Below the pieces are notes generated by a model, which saw only the letters and a list, made by a program, of their open reading frames with translations, had not been told where the DNA came from and searched no databases. A stretch of DNA of 63,109 nt from an uncultured Erysipelotrichaceae bacterium (GTDB lineage Bacteria > Bacillota_I > Bacilli_A > RF39 > UBA660). The stretch is from contig CACWWC010000006.1 in NCBI GenBank assembly GCA_902764545.1, forward strand, positions 1-63,109, given 5' to 3'. How positions within the stretch are numbered: the first letter of the stretch is position 1; every line of letters starts with the position of its first letter. Positions 26,979 to 36,278 of this stretch are shown here, piece after piece. The translations under genes were made by a program, and so were the position numbers.

Positions 26979-27006
26979 TTATAAAGAGGCAAGTTTTTGC
27001 CTCTTT
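26979..27006 (-). terminator. Perfect 10-bp hairpin terminator
   Basis: AAAGAGGCAA and TTGCCTCTTT around a four-base loop, 14 bases past the stop of the large membrane protein gene. Confidence 0.65.
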
Positions 27007-27019
27007 GAAAAATTTCTAT

Positions 27020-29200
27020 TTACTTTTTTATTTCTTTATATGTTACAAAAGATATTATTGCAATACCACATGTTAATAAATATAACCAAAATGGAATAGC
27101 ATTCCATAAATCTTTTAATTGAATAATAATATTTATTATTGTTAAAATTACACCAAACTTGAATATAGGCATTAATGATTTGTTTATGTAACCAATAAAA
27201 ATTATTATTAAGCCTACTATACCAATATATATTCCAATATAAATGTTATTAATAAATAAAACTTCAGAAATGGAATATAATATTCCAATTATTCCTAGTA
27301 TGTTCTTTGCAGATGTATTTTTTATGAATATCTTAATAAGTAAAAAAGTAAAATACAAATTAAGAATACTTATTAATATTAAATCAATTTCATATGTAAA
27401 TGACTGCTTATTTAATAATGTGAAAATAGGAAGTGCAATATAAAAAAGGGTTATTTTATTTATAATTGGATTTTTTAAAAGCATTAATACTATTAACATT
27501 AATATTATAAATATTAATGTTATAAATATTAGATTTATTTCTAATATATTTAAAACTATGAATGGTATATATATGCTTGTAAGAAGTATTATATATGATA
27601 ATATTTGGTAAACTCTATTTTTGTTAGTAATATATGATTTTGCAAATAATAATAGAGCTGATAGTATAGATATTAATGAAATAAATATATCTTTTATAAC
27701 TGAATTTGTTATTAATGATATTGTTAAAGATATGATAGAGAAAATATAATAAATATCTTTATCTTCTTCATCAGTATATATAATACTTAAAGCACAATAT
27801 AAAAGTGATGATATTACACTAACATTTATCAAATTTATTTTACTGGAGATATTAATGTAAAAGCTTGTTATTAGTAAAAAGAATGAAATGGGTTCAAAAT
27901 ATTTTGATAATTCTATTTTTTTTGTTTTAAATAATTCGTATTTTGTTGTTGTATTTATAAATATATATATGATTATGATTATAGGTGTAACGATTGGAAA
28001 GTTATAAGCAGATATTATAAATGTAATCAATGTAGTTATTGAATAAAAGATATGATTTAATTTTTTTTCATCGTCTTTTGTTCGTACTATTGAGTTATTA
28101 ATTAAAAATGTATATAATGCCGTAATTAATGATACTACTAGCGGAGAATACTTTCCTAATATGGTTAATGGAATAATTCCTGTATAGATTAAAATATAAG
28201 TTAAAATAATATATATTATTGGCTCTTCTTTGTTATCTTCTAATAATATAAGAGTATTTAAATTGATAATATTAATTATACTTGCAATTAAAATTGATAT
28301 TTCAGAAGATGATGAAATATTATTTATAATAAAAACAAATAATACAATTGATATTATTTTACTAAAGCTAAATAAAATGCTTTTTTTAGAGCTTATGATG
28401 TTTATTATCATTACAATTACTGATATTATGCTTAATATGGTTATTGGGGTTAGCTTTAAGAATATAAATAAATTATAAATAGCAAGCGTTAATGAAAGAT
28501 ATATGCCAAATAGTAAATATTTTTTTGAGTATTTTAAATATGTTGTAAAGGCTAGCCCTGCAATTGTTAAACATGTAATGAAATTAGCCAAATATTTTCC
28601 AGAGCCAGAATATGTTAAATATAGTCCAAATACACCATAATGCAACATACTTACTATTGTAAATGTAAAGAATGACATACTTAGTAGCCAATACAAATAA
28701 GATGACTTATATAATTTTAATTTTTCTTCCGTAAATAATGAAAGGCAAATAAACAATAGTCCTAATATAAGTAAAATTAATGTTTTAGCGTAGTTTGTCA
28801 TAATATCCCAGGTTGTAGTGGCAAAGATAACTCCAGATATAAAAACCATTCCAACACCTAATTTTAATAGTAAATCTATTTTTTTGTTTTCTTTATTTTC
28901 TTCAATTGTTTTCTTTGGTGGTGCTTTTTTACCATTACTTTTTATATACTGATTGATATCATAACTTGCTACAAATAGAATTATAGCTGAGACTAAATTA
29001 AATGGTATACAGATTATTGCAATTACTGGAAAAAATGTTTTATTTTCTATTATCTTTTCATCTTCTAGTTTAGAAGATAAATATAATATTATTCCTAAAA
29101 TTAATGTTATGATACCAAAAAAAGGAATATTTATTGCGATTATCCCTAAAATACAATTCAATATTCCTGCTATTTTTAATAAACTTTTTACATCACTCAT
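27020..29200 (-). CDS. Large multi-pass membrane protein of unknown function
   Basis: About 726 residues from ATG 29200 (MSDVKSLL), chosen because AGGAGG lies seven bases upstream; a longer frame opens at 29224. It has an N-terminal pair of helices, a short polar linker (~95-115, Lys/Pro/Glu rich), then some 20 membrane helices almost without loops. The general plan recalls DUF2157/DUF2339-type membrane proteins, but I see no diagnostic motif. It follows the rel gene by only 14-38 bases and may be co-transcribed. Confidence 0.75.
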   Translation of the reverse strand: MSDVKSLLKIAGILNCILGIIAINIPFFGIITLILGIILYLSSKLEDEKIIENKTFFPVIAIICIPFNLVSAIILFVASYDINQYIKSNGKKAPPKKTIEENKENKKIDLLLKLGVGMVFISGVIFATTTWDIMTNYAKTLILLILGLLFICLSLFTEEKLKLYKSSYLYWLLSMSFFTFTIVSMLHYGVFGLYLTYSGSGKYLANFITCLTIAGLAFTTYLKYSKKYLLFGIYLSLTLAIYNLFIFLKLTPITILSIISVIVMIINIISSKKSILFSFSKIISIVLFVFIINNISSSSEISILIASIINIINLNTLILLEDNKEEPIIYIILTYILIYTGIIPLTILGKYSPLVVSLITALYTFLINNSIVRTKDDEKKLNHIFYSITTLITFIISAYNFPIVTPIIIIIYIFINTTTKYELFKTKKIELSKYFEPISFFLLITSFYINISSKINLINVSVISSLLYCALSIIYTDEEDKDIYYIFSIISLTISLITNSVIKDIFISLISILSALLLFAKSYITNKNRVYQILSYIILLTSIYIPFIVLNILEINLIFITLIFIILMLIVLMLLKNPIINKITLFYIALPIFTLLNKQSFTYEIDLILISILNLYFTFLLIKIFIKNTSAKNILGIIGILYSISEVLFINNIYIGIYIGIVGLIIIFIGYINKSLMPIFKFGVILTIINIIIQLKDLWNAIPFWLYLLTCGIAIISFVTYKEIKK

Positions 29201-29238
29201 AGAACAACCTCCTATTATAACCATTATATTCCTTGTTT

Positions 29239-30702
29239 TTAATTTTGTCTATGAGTTAAATAGTTGATTTTATGTCTGGCTTTAGAAGTAGTAACACTTT
29301 TCTCCCATGTATCATGATTAATCATTCCATCAGTTTTTACTTCAACTCTATCATGATTTTTTAAAACAGTACTTACTTTTACTTCTTTTCCATTGACCGT
29401 AACACCTGTCATTTTATCAAGCAGTTCCGGATAGACTTCACAAGCAAAATCTAGAGCGGTTGCGCCTTTAGGCAATTCAATTGTCTCACCTGTATGTTTA
29501 TATACATAGACATGTTCTGTAAGTAGTTCTTGTTCCACAAATTCCATAAATTCTTTATTTCCTTGAGAAGATGAATCTATTTCTGCAAGCTTTCTTGCAA
29601 ATTGATTGCTTCTTATTTCTTTTTGAGTTTGCTCCTGATTTTTATAGTGTGGTATTTCTGATTCTGGTTTATTTTGTTTTATATTCCAGTACGCGCAAAT
29701 TCCAAAGGCGGATATCTTATCCATATCATTGGTTCTTACCTTTACTTTTCTTAGTCTTCCACTTTCATCCGAAACTGTTGTATGAAGTGATTGATAATAA
29801 TTTGTTCTTGGATTATAGATATAATCTTTGAATCTTCCATTAATAGGTGTATTATATCTGTGAATAATTGATAGTGTTCTGTAGCAATCATCAACCTCAT
29901 CAACTAATATTTTCAAATAAAATAAATCATATATATTTTCAACTTTATATTGCTTATCTATCTTACTATAAATATTGCATACATTTTTTGTTCTAATTAA
30001 TATCTCACTTGGTATATTCTTTTGAGCAAGTATTTTTTTTATTTTGTCTTTCATTTCTTCAAGGTAATCTTTCTCTTTTTCTGCGAGCTCTTCTCTTCTT
30101 TCAAGTATTGCATTATAAGCATCTGGATCAAGATATAATATTGATAAATCATCTAATTCATTTCTGATTTGATATGCACCTATCTCTTCTGCGATAGGTA
30201 CAAATATACTTTTTGTCTCTTCGGCATTAGCAATCTGCTTTTCTGGTTTTTTTGCTTGAAGAGTTTCCATATTATGTTTTCGATCAGCAAGCTTAATTAA
30301 AATTATTCTTAAATCAATATTTAACCCTGTAATTAATTTTCGCATATTAGCATAATTTTGTTCTTGTTTTGTTGGAAATTCCATTCTACTGATTTTTGTT
30401 ACTCCATCTACTAGTTTAGCAACTGTCGGGTTTATTTCATGTGCAATCAAATCCAATGTTATCTCTTCGTTATCCTCCACCGTATCGTGAAGAAGAGCAG
30501 CACTTATTGTATCTGTATCATACACTTCCATCTTAAGGGCATTTAATGCCACATTTAGTGGATGTGTTATATACGGTTCTCCACTTTCTCTAAAGACACC
30601 ATAATGTGCATAATCTGCCAATTTATATGACTTTATCACTTGTGGTATTGCAGTTGGATTTTTTTTTCTTAATATTTTTATTATGTCATAAATAGAAATC
30701 AT
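29239..30702 (-). CDS. Short RelA/SpoT-type (p)ppGpp enzyme without regulatory C-terminus
   Basis: 487 residues. Residues ~1-160 form the HD hydrolase (ITHPLNVA, LLHDTVED, KLADRKHNM), ~200-340 the synthetase (NIYDLFYLKILVDE, NYYQSLHTTV, FGICAYWNIK), ~400-460 a TGS domain (HVYVYKHTGETIELPKGATALDFA). Usual bifunctional Rel is ~730 residues; the zinc-finger and ACT domains that sense uncharged tRNA on the ribosome are missing, and the protein ends right after TGS. GGAGGTAAAAT precedes ATG. Both catalytic halves look complete. Confidence 0.9.
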   Translation of the reverse strand: MISIYDIIKILRKKNPTAIPQVIKSYKLADYAHYGVFRESGEPYITHPLNVALNALKMEVYDTDTISAALLHDTVEDNEEITLDLIAHEINPTVAKLVDGVTKISRMEFPTKQEQNYANMRKLITGLNIDLRIILIKLADRKHNMETLQAKKPEKQIANAEETKSIFVPIAEEIGAYQIRNELDDLSILYLDPDAYNAILERREELAEKEKDYLEEMKDKIKKILAQKNIPSEILIRTKNVCNIYSKIDKQYKVENIYDLFYLKILVDEVDDCYRTLSIIHRYNTPINGRFKDYIYNPRTNYYQSLHTTVSDESGRLRKVKVRTNDMDKISAFGICAYWNIKQNKPESEIPHYKNQEQTQKEIRSNQFARKLAEIDSSSQGNKEFMEFVEQELLTEHVYVYKHTGETIELPKGATALDFACEVYPELLDKMTGVTVNGKEVKVSTVLKNHDRVEVKTDGMINHDTWEKSVTTSKARHKINYLTHRQN

Positions 30703-30720
30703 ATTTTACCTCCATTAAGC

Positions 30721-30763
30721 AAAAAGAGACACAATATAGTTATTGGTCTCCTTTTTGTGGCAT
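30721..30763 (-). promoter_or_regulatory. Leader hairpin and tiny open frame upstream of rel
   Basis: A hairpin with arms 30756-30746 (AAAAAGGAGAC) and 30730-30721 (GTCTCTTTTT) lies just before the rel SD. A seven-codon frame MPQKGDQ (30763-30740) runs into its left arm. The layout could be a transcription attenuator; it could also be a plain terminator for the gene upstream. Confidence 0.35.
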
Positions 30764-30870
30764 ACCGGCCGACTTAAATATATTAATTATACAACAAATA
30801 GACATATATACCACCTCAAAAAATATTATTGTATTAATTTATATCACTTTATTTAGTTTATGTCAATATT

Positions 30871-31797
30871 TTAAATATGTCTTTTTATTAAATTTACATC
30901 TTTTCCTTTATTTATGTTAACATCATGTCGTTCAAGCAACTCTTCAACAGTTATTTTTCCATCGAATACATCTTGGATGTTATAGAAATACTTGTCTTTT
31001 TTCTTTTGCTTTCTTTCTTGCAAGTACATATCAAATAGCTTTTCTGCAATTAGTGTTGAATGAATATGAGAATAACTGTCTACTTTTTCTTGATCTGTCA
31101 AATTAATCAACTTCCCATCGCATCTTACTTGTCGGATTAAAAACGCCAAATACATAAACCTTTTTCTTTCAGACATGGCTAAAGTTTTTCCTGTTGGATC
31201 AATTTCAAGAGCATATATTTTTTCTAAAAAAATGGAAATAACTTCTTTGTTTAATATAGAGTTTGTATATCCTATAATACTTTCTTGTTGTGTATGTGCC
31301 AATTCATGAATATATGTTCCTGTTGATACGTTTGTTAATTCTTTTCCTAAATTAATAGTACTAAAAGGAACTGGTTTTTGTTCAAGCAGGTCTTGATATT
31401 CAATTGGGACTGTTATAATCACTTTGCTTACATCTCCAACCATTGAATCCCCATCACAAAGTTTTATTGGTATGTCATATGGTGATATTTGTTTTAACAT
31501 TTCATAATACTCTTTAAATGCTTTCAAGGTATCTTGTGCATCTTTAAGCCTAGCAAAGATATCTCGACTATCACTTTCAGTTATATATTGTACATCATGA
31601 ATATTAAAATATTTTTCATAAAACTTTATTGCATCCCTTTTTATCTCTTCCAATGTAATTGGTTCTAACTGGGAAAAATTTTCTAAATTTATTTTGTTTA
31701 TTAATTGATATACTGTTTCAAGATTTTTTCCTACATTAACTTTTTCAATACCTGTTTTATATCCTAAATAATGTAATTTACATTCTACTGTATTCAC
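30871..31797 (-). CDS. HExxH (gluzincin-like) putative metallopeptidase
   Basis: 308 residues, no signal peptide. The motif YIHELAHTQQES near residue 165 gives the zinc-binding HExxH, and a glutamate about 20-29 residues later (KEVISIFLEKIYALE) could be the third ligand, as in M3-type gluzincins. The N-terminal half is helical. Substrate unknown. Another gene in the window (40741-41903) encodes a similar HExxH protein. Confidence 0.7.
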   Translation of the reverse strand: MNTVECKLHYLGYKTGIEKVNVGKNLETVYQLINKINLENFSQLEPITLEEIKRDAIKFYEKYFNIHDVQYITESDSRDIFARLKDAQDTLKAFKEYYEMLKQISPYDIPIKLCDGDSMVGDVSKVIITVPIEYQDLLEQKPVPFSTINLGKELTNVSTGTYIHELAHTQQESIIGYTNSILNKEVISIFLEKIYALEIDPTGKTLAMSERKRFMYLAFLIRQVRCDGKLINLTDQEKVDSYSHIHSTLIAEKLFDMYLQERKQKKKDKYFYNIQDVFDGKITVEELLERHDVNINKGKDVNLIKRHI

Positions 31798-31878
31798 TAA
31801 GACTCCCCCCTCTAAATGGTTTGTATTATATCATACAAAGTTAAAAAAAACAATTATTCTTGCTTTTTCAGAATTCTA

Positions 31879-32469
31879 TTATTGTTGGATTTTTTTTAAT
31901 GTTGGTGAATTATGTTTCTTTTTAATATATTGTAATTTATCATAAAAGTTCAAAAAACAACTATTAAAAGGTCTATATCTTGAACCTGAATTACTTATTC
32001 TTATTGATAGACAGTTACGATTTTTCATTTCTTCGGCATTGTGTCTTTCAAATACTAATTTATATTTATCTTCCTCTTTAATTATTTTTAAAGAGTCTCC
32101 TACACCCATTGGATAATCATCACAGAACCATTCTATTTCACCATTATCATTTATTAATCCACTGTTACTGGCGTCAAAAGATTGAAAATGTTTTGGTAAG
32201 TCAAAAATTTCATCTTCATCATCAAAAATCTTTCCAGTATTAATTCTTTCATATAAATCTTCAAGTAATGTATATAGTGAAAAATCTTCTTTTGTTATTT
32301 CAAATTCTTCTTTATCTTCTGATTTTGTGTATTTTACGCCTTTATTATATAAACTAATATATAAGTCACCATTTCCACTATATATAATTTTTAGCTTTTT
32401 ATCTCCATCAATTAGATAATAAATATAACATCCATTATGTGAAGGATTATTTTCTCTTGTTATTTCCAT
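31879..32469 (-). CDS. Hypothetical protein, 196 aa
   Basis: I do not recognise this protein. It is soluble, acidic in the middle (KIFDDEDEIFD), beta-rich at the start, with a basic C-terminus (KKKHNSPTLKKIQQ). It has no signal peptide and no catalytic motif I can name. It follows the HExxH gene's promoter region on the same strand and is transcribed apart from valS by a terminator. Confidence 0.65.
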   Translation of the reverse strand: MEITRENNPSHNGCYIYYLIDGDKKLKIIYSGNGDLYISLYNKGVKYTKSEDKEEFEITKEDFSLYTLLEDLYERINTGKIFDDEDEIFDLPKHFQSFDASNSGLINDNGEIEWFCDDYPMGVGDSLKIIKEEDKYKLVFERHNAEEMKNRNCLSIRISNSGSRYRPFNSCFLNFYDKLQYIKKKHNSPTLKKIQQ

Positions 32470-32500
32470 TTATATCACATACTTAGTGCTCAATTATAAC

Positions 32501-32530
32501 AAAAAGTAATGAATAAGTCATTACTTTTTT
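32501..32530 (-). terminator. Terminator after valS
   Basis: AAAAAGTAATGA and TCATTACTTTTT arms, perfect 12-bp stem, overlapping the valS stop. Confidence 0.7.
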
Positions 32531-35052
32531 AATTCTTCTAATTTTTTCTTTTCTTCTTCTAATTTTTTTCTGTCATTTTCCACTATGTTTGCTGGTGCTT
32601 TATTGACATAATTTTCATTTGATAAGAGCTTTTGTCTTCTTGAGATAGACGCTTCCAATAATTTGATTTGAGTTTCTTTTAACTTTTTATCTGCTTCTGT
32701 TTCAATTTTTTCAAAAAATATCTGAGCTTTTACTCTATTTGAGAATACTTTATATGCTTTTATACCTAATGGTTTTTTTACAATGTGATCATTTAATTTT
32801 AACATTTTTACTATGAGATCATTATCATCTGTGGTATCAAACATAACTTTCATATCTTTTGTGATATTATTTTCTGCCTTAACGTTTCTAAAGTTTTTAA
32901 TAAATTCTATTTGATCATCAACAGCTTTTTCAGCATCTTCAAATATTAACTTTTTTTCATATTTAGGATAGTCCGTAATCATTATTGATTCTTTTTCTTT
33001 TACAGGTAACTTTGAGTATATTTCTTCTGTTACAAATGGCATGAATGGATGTAAGAGTTTTAAAATTCCAGTTAGTACATAACATAGAGTTGATTTTGTT
33101 GTATTACTGTCTATTGAGTATTTAGACATTTCAATATAGTAATCACAGAAATAATTCCATGTAAAATCGTTGATTTCTGAACCAGCCAAGTTAAATTCAT
33201 ATTTATCCATATGTTTTGTAACAGCTTTTACTGTTTTTTCATACTTTGTTAAAATCCATTTATCTTCTGGTTTTAATTTGTCTAATTCAATTTCTTTTAA
33301 ATCTTCAATATTCATTAAAGCAAAGCGTGATGCATTCCAAATTTTATTAATAAAGTTCCAAGTTGATGATAATTTAACTTCATCAAATCGTAGGTCCATT
33401 CCCATTGAACCATCTGTTGTTAGATAATATCTAAGAGAATCTGCACCATATTTTTCAACCATTTCAAATGGATCAACTCCATTACCCAATGATTTTGACA
33501 TTTTTCTTCCTTGTTTATCTCTAATTAAACCGTGGATTACACAATCTTTAAATGGACGTAATCCTGTTATATATTCTGACTGAAATGCCATTCTTGCTAC
33601 CCAGAAGAAAATAATATCATATCCTGTTACTAGACAGTCTGTTGGAAAGTACCTTTCGAAATCCTTTGTTTTTTCTGGCCAACCTAGTGTTGAGAAAGGC
33701 CATAGTGCACTTGAAAACCATGTATCTAATACATCTTCATCTTGAATCCAACCTTGTTCTTTTGGAGGCTCCATACCAACATATATTTCTCCGTCTTTAT
33801 ACCATGCGGGTATTCTATGCCCCCACCATAATTGTCTTGATATACACCAATCGTAAGAAATATTCATCCAATGTTTTAAAACTTTTTCAAATCTTTTTGG
33901 TATAAAGTTAATTTTCTTATCTTTTTCTTTTTGAATATCTAAAACTTTCTTTGCTAGAGGTTCCATTTTAACAAACCACTGCTCTTTAATCATTGGTTCT
34001 ACCATAACGCCGGTTCTCTCACTATGCCCAACTTCATGAACTATTGGTTCAATTTCTAATAACAAACCTTGTTTTTTTAAGTCATTTAATAATACCTCTC
34101 GGCACTCTTCTCTAGTCATTTTCTGATATTTTTCTGGGACATTTTCATTCATAGTTGCATCATCATTCATTATTACTATTCTTTCTAGATTATGACGATT
34201 TCCAACTTCAAAGTCGTTTGGATCATGAGCGGGAGTTATTTTTACACATCCAGTTCCCTTATCCATGTCAGCATGTTCATCTGTTATTACTGGGATTTTT
34301 TTATTAACAATTGGCAAAATAACATTTTTCCCAACAAATTTTTTATATCTTTTATCTTTTTCATTTACTGCTACTGCAGTATCTCCAAATAGTGTTTCAG
34401 GTCGTGTTGTTGCTACATCTAGATAATCATCACCATCTTCTAATTTATATTTCAAGTGATAAAATGCGCTTTTTTCTTCTTTATATATAACTTCTTCATT
34501 TGATAAAGCTGTCTTTGCAGCTGGATCCCAATTTATGATTTTCTCTCCTCGGTATATTAAACCTTTATTATAGTAATCAACAAATACTTTTCTAACTGCA
34601 TAGTTTAGATTATCATCTAAGGTAAATCTCTCTCTCGTATAGTCTACTGATAGTCCAAGGCCAGCCCACTGATTTCTGATATTATCTCCATATTCATGTG
34701 TCCAATCCCAGCATGCTTCTAGAAATTTTTCTCTTCCATACTCATATTTATCAATACCTTGATCTTTTAGTTTTTTCACAACTTTTGCTTCTGTTGCAAT
34801 AGCAGCATGATCCATGCCTGGTAACCATAATGTGTCAAATCCTTGCATTCTCTTATATCTTACAATTGCATCTTGAATCGCAGTATCATATGCATGACCT
34901 ATGTGTAACTTTCCTGTAACATTTGGTGGTGGTATCACTATACAAAATGGTGTTTTGTCAGACTTATTATCTGCTTTAAAATATCCTTTTTCTTTCCATT
35001 TATTATATTTTTCTTTTTCTGTTTCTTTATGATTATATTTTTTTTCTAACAT
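32521..35052 (-). CDS. valS: Valyl-tRNA synthetase
   Basis: Charges tRNA-Val and edits mischarged threonine. 843 residues, normal for a Firmicutes enzyme. Class I motifs are clear: HIGH as PPPNVTGKLHIGHA (~residue 43) and KMSKS as GRKMSKSLGNGVDP (~521). The CP1 editing domain lies between them, the anticodon-binding domain (~590-720) after, and a C-terminal coiled-coil arm rich in Lys/Glu (~775-843) closes it. It is preceded by a nucleotidase gene and, before that, a T-box with a GUA (Val) specifier. Confidence 0.97.
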   Translation of the reverse strand: MLEKKYNHKETEKEKYNKWKEKGYFKADNKSDKTPFCIVIPPPNVTGKLHIGHAYDTAIQDAIVRYKRMQGFDTLWLPGMDHAAIATEAKVVKKLKDQGIDKYEYGREKFLEACWDWTHEYGDNIRNQWAGLGLSVDYTRERFTLDDNLNYAVRKVFVDYYNKGLIYRGEKIINWDPAAKTALSNEEVIYKEEKSAFYHLKYKLEDGDDYLDVATTRPETLFGDTAVAVNEKDKRYKKFVGKNVILPIVNKKIPVITDEHADMDKGTGCVKITPAHDPNDFEVGNRHNLERIVIMNDDATMNENVPEKYQKMTREECREVLLNDLKKQGLLLEIEPIVHEVGHSERTGVMVEPMIKEQWFVKMEPLAKKVLDIQKEKDKKINFIPKRFEKVLKHWMNISYDWCISRQLWWGHRIPAWYKDGEIYVGMEPPKEQGWIQDEDVLDTWFSSALWPFSTLGWPEKTKDFERYFPTDCLVTGYDIIFFWVARMAFQSEYITGLRPFKDCVIHGLIRDKQGRKMSKSLGNGVDPFEMVEKYGADSLRYYLTTDGSMGMDLRFDEVKLSSTWNFINKIWNASRFALMNIEDLKEIELDKLKPEDKWILTKYEKTVKAVTKHMDKYEFNLAGSEINDFTWNYFCDYYIEMSKYSIDSNTTKSTLCYVLTGILKLLHPFMPFVTEEIYSKLPVKEKESIMITDYPKYEKKLIFEDAEKAVDDQIEFIKNFRNVKAENNITKDMKVMFDTTDDNDLIVKMLKLNDHIVKKPLGIKAYKVFSNRVKAQIFFEKIETEADKKLKETQIKLLEASISRRQKLLSNENYVNKAPANIVENDRKKLEEEKKKLEELKK

Positions 35053-35067
35053 TTTAAAACCTCTTTT

Positions 35068-35631
35068 CTAATTGTTATTATCTAATATTTTCATTATTTC
35101 TTTCCAGGTGTGGACTCGTATAACTCCTTGTTCTTTAAGCGTCTCATCGGAGATATTTCTATTGTGCCAAGCATCAAATAATATCTTTGTTTTTGCGCTT
35201 TTTAAATGTTTTAGTCTGTCATCTATGGCAATATCTGATTGAATTATTTCTTTATCTTCAATAAAGATATATTGTTTTGGTGATATAAATGGTAAATTTT
35301 TTCTTAAATATTCATATTTAAATTTTAAATTATTTCCATTAATATCTGGTTTACTATCAGGATATAAAAATGCAGTAATAATATATAATTCATATTTTTC
35401 ATTAAGCTTTTTCATTGCACCAGCGCATCCATCTATTAATTTTACATCATCATAAAATGACTTGTTTTCCATATATTTCCAGAAATCATTAACTTTATTT
35501 CCTAGCAAATTTTGAAGTCTAAATTCACTTTGTTCATTAAGTTTATAATTTGTTCCTAGAAATTCATTGATTCTTTCGATAAACAATGCATCTGTAATAC
35601 AATTGTCCATATCAATCATTAATCTTTTCAT
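35068..35631 (-). CDS. 5'(3')-deoxyribonucleotidase-like HAD phosphatase
   Basis: 187 residues from ATG 35631 (MKRLMIDMDNCITD), which has AAAGGTGA at the right distance; the ATG at 35661 lies inside the T-box terminator and is not a real start. The HAD nucleophile motif DMDNCITD, the motif II region YIITAF and the motif III/IV region FIEDKEII-DIAIDDR match the NT5C-type family that removes phosphate from dNMPs. It sits between the Val T-box and valS (15-base gap), so it should respond to valine charging. Confidence 0.85.
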   Translation of the reverse strand: MKRLMIDMDNCITDALFIERINEFLGTNYKLNEQSEFRLQNLLGNKVNDFWKYMENKSFYDDVKLIDGCAGAMKKLNEKYELYIITAFLYPDSKPDINGNNLKFKYEYLRKNLPFISPKQYIFIEDKEIIQSDIAIDDRLKHLKSAKTKILFDAWHNRNISDETLKEQGVIRVHTWKEIMKILDNNN

Positions 35632-35647
35632 TTTATCACCTTTTAAT

Positions 35648-35868
35648 AAAAATAGATTCATCCTATAAGGACGAATCTATAGTCGTGGTACCACCTTTAT
35701 TTATGCTTATGCATCTTGTTATCTTTAACGAAATTACCCGTGACAACCTACTTAATTTCAGAAGCCATGCTCCTCTGCTACCTTCATTACAATTTTTTGT
35801 TTACTTCCACCATTTTGTAAACTCTCTATAAAAAAAGTTATAATTACTCCTCAGATTCTTCACATCTG
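35648..35868 (-). ncRNA. T-box leader, valine specifier (GUA)
   Basis: The T-box sequence AAGGTGGTACCACGA (around 35683-35697) and the downstream terminator (35651-35680) are clear. Stem I has AGAGAG and a distal GGUGGAAG loop. The long arm ATTATAAC-T-rich pairs with A-rich-TTGTAAT, and the internal loop below it carries GAAGGUAG, exposing GUA, a Val codon, which fits valS two genes down. The UGGU bulge suits a tRNA with A73. Uncharged tRNA-Val is expected to prevent termination. Confidence 0.92.
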
Positions 35869-35874
35869 TTAGTA

Positions 35875-35903
35875 ATTATAACTCATTTTCATTTTAAATT
35901 CAA
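35875..35903 (-). promoter_or_regulatory. Promoter of the Val T-box operon
   Basis: TTGAAT (35903-35898), 17 bases, TATAAT (35880-35875) on the minus strand; RNA start expected near 35868. Confidence 0.8.
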
Positions 35904-35924
35904 TATTTTATTGATATTGATTAG

Positions 35925-36263
35925 TTAATCAAATTTAAGGTTTCTTATTTCCTCTTCCATTTTATCACGAACTTTGTTCATTCTATCTGATAATTCTTTT
36001 TGTAATTCTGTTTGATATCCAGTAAAGCAAACTTTCTCTATTTGATCATGATTAAATCCATATAATTGATCGCTTGTTCCCATACCTTCTGGGTATAAAC
36101 ATCCTCCATAATCAAAAACTTTTCCCCTTAAATCTACTTTTCCATTTTTATCATAGCCTTCCCCACTTGGTATAATACAATAGCTCATGATCATTATTTC
36201 TCTTTTTCCACCTTTAAGTAATACTACTGATCCTAGTGGTAAAAATCTTTCTGCAATTTCCAT
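35925..36263 (-). CDS. DUF4176-family protein of the ESX cassette
   Basis: 112 residues. The family opening LPLGSVVLLKGGKREIMIMSYCI is plain, followed by FDYGGCLYPEGM and a helical tail. DUF4176 proteins accompany WXG100/LXG genes of Firmicutes type VII secretion; a chaperone or adaptor role is suspected but not proven. It is the last gene of the cassette, 15 bases after the large protein. Confidence 0.85.
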   Translation of the reverse strand: MEIAERFLPLGSVVLLKGGKREIMIMSYCIIPSGEGYDKNGKVDLRGKVFDYGGCLYPEGMGTSDQLYGFNHDQIEKVCFTGYQTELQKELSDRMNKVRDKMEEEIRNLKFD

Positions 36264-36278
36264 ACACTATCCTCCTTT

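Noticed and set aside
35631..35661. A longer start (MNLFLLKGDK...) for the deoxyribonucleotidase-like gene
   Set aside because: This ATG lies inside the T-box terminator stem; the ATG at 35631 has a proper SD and begins with the HAD motif.
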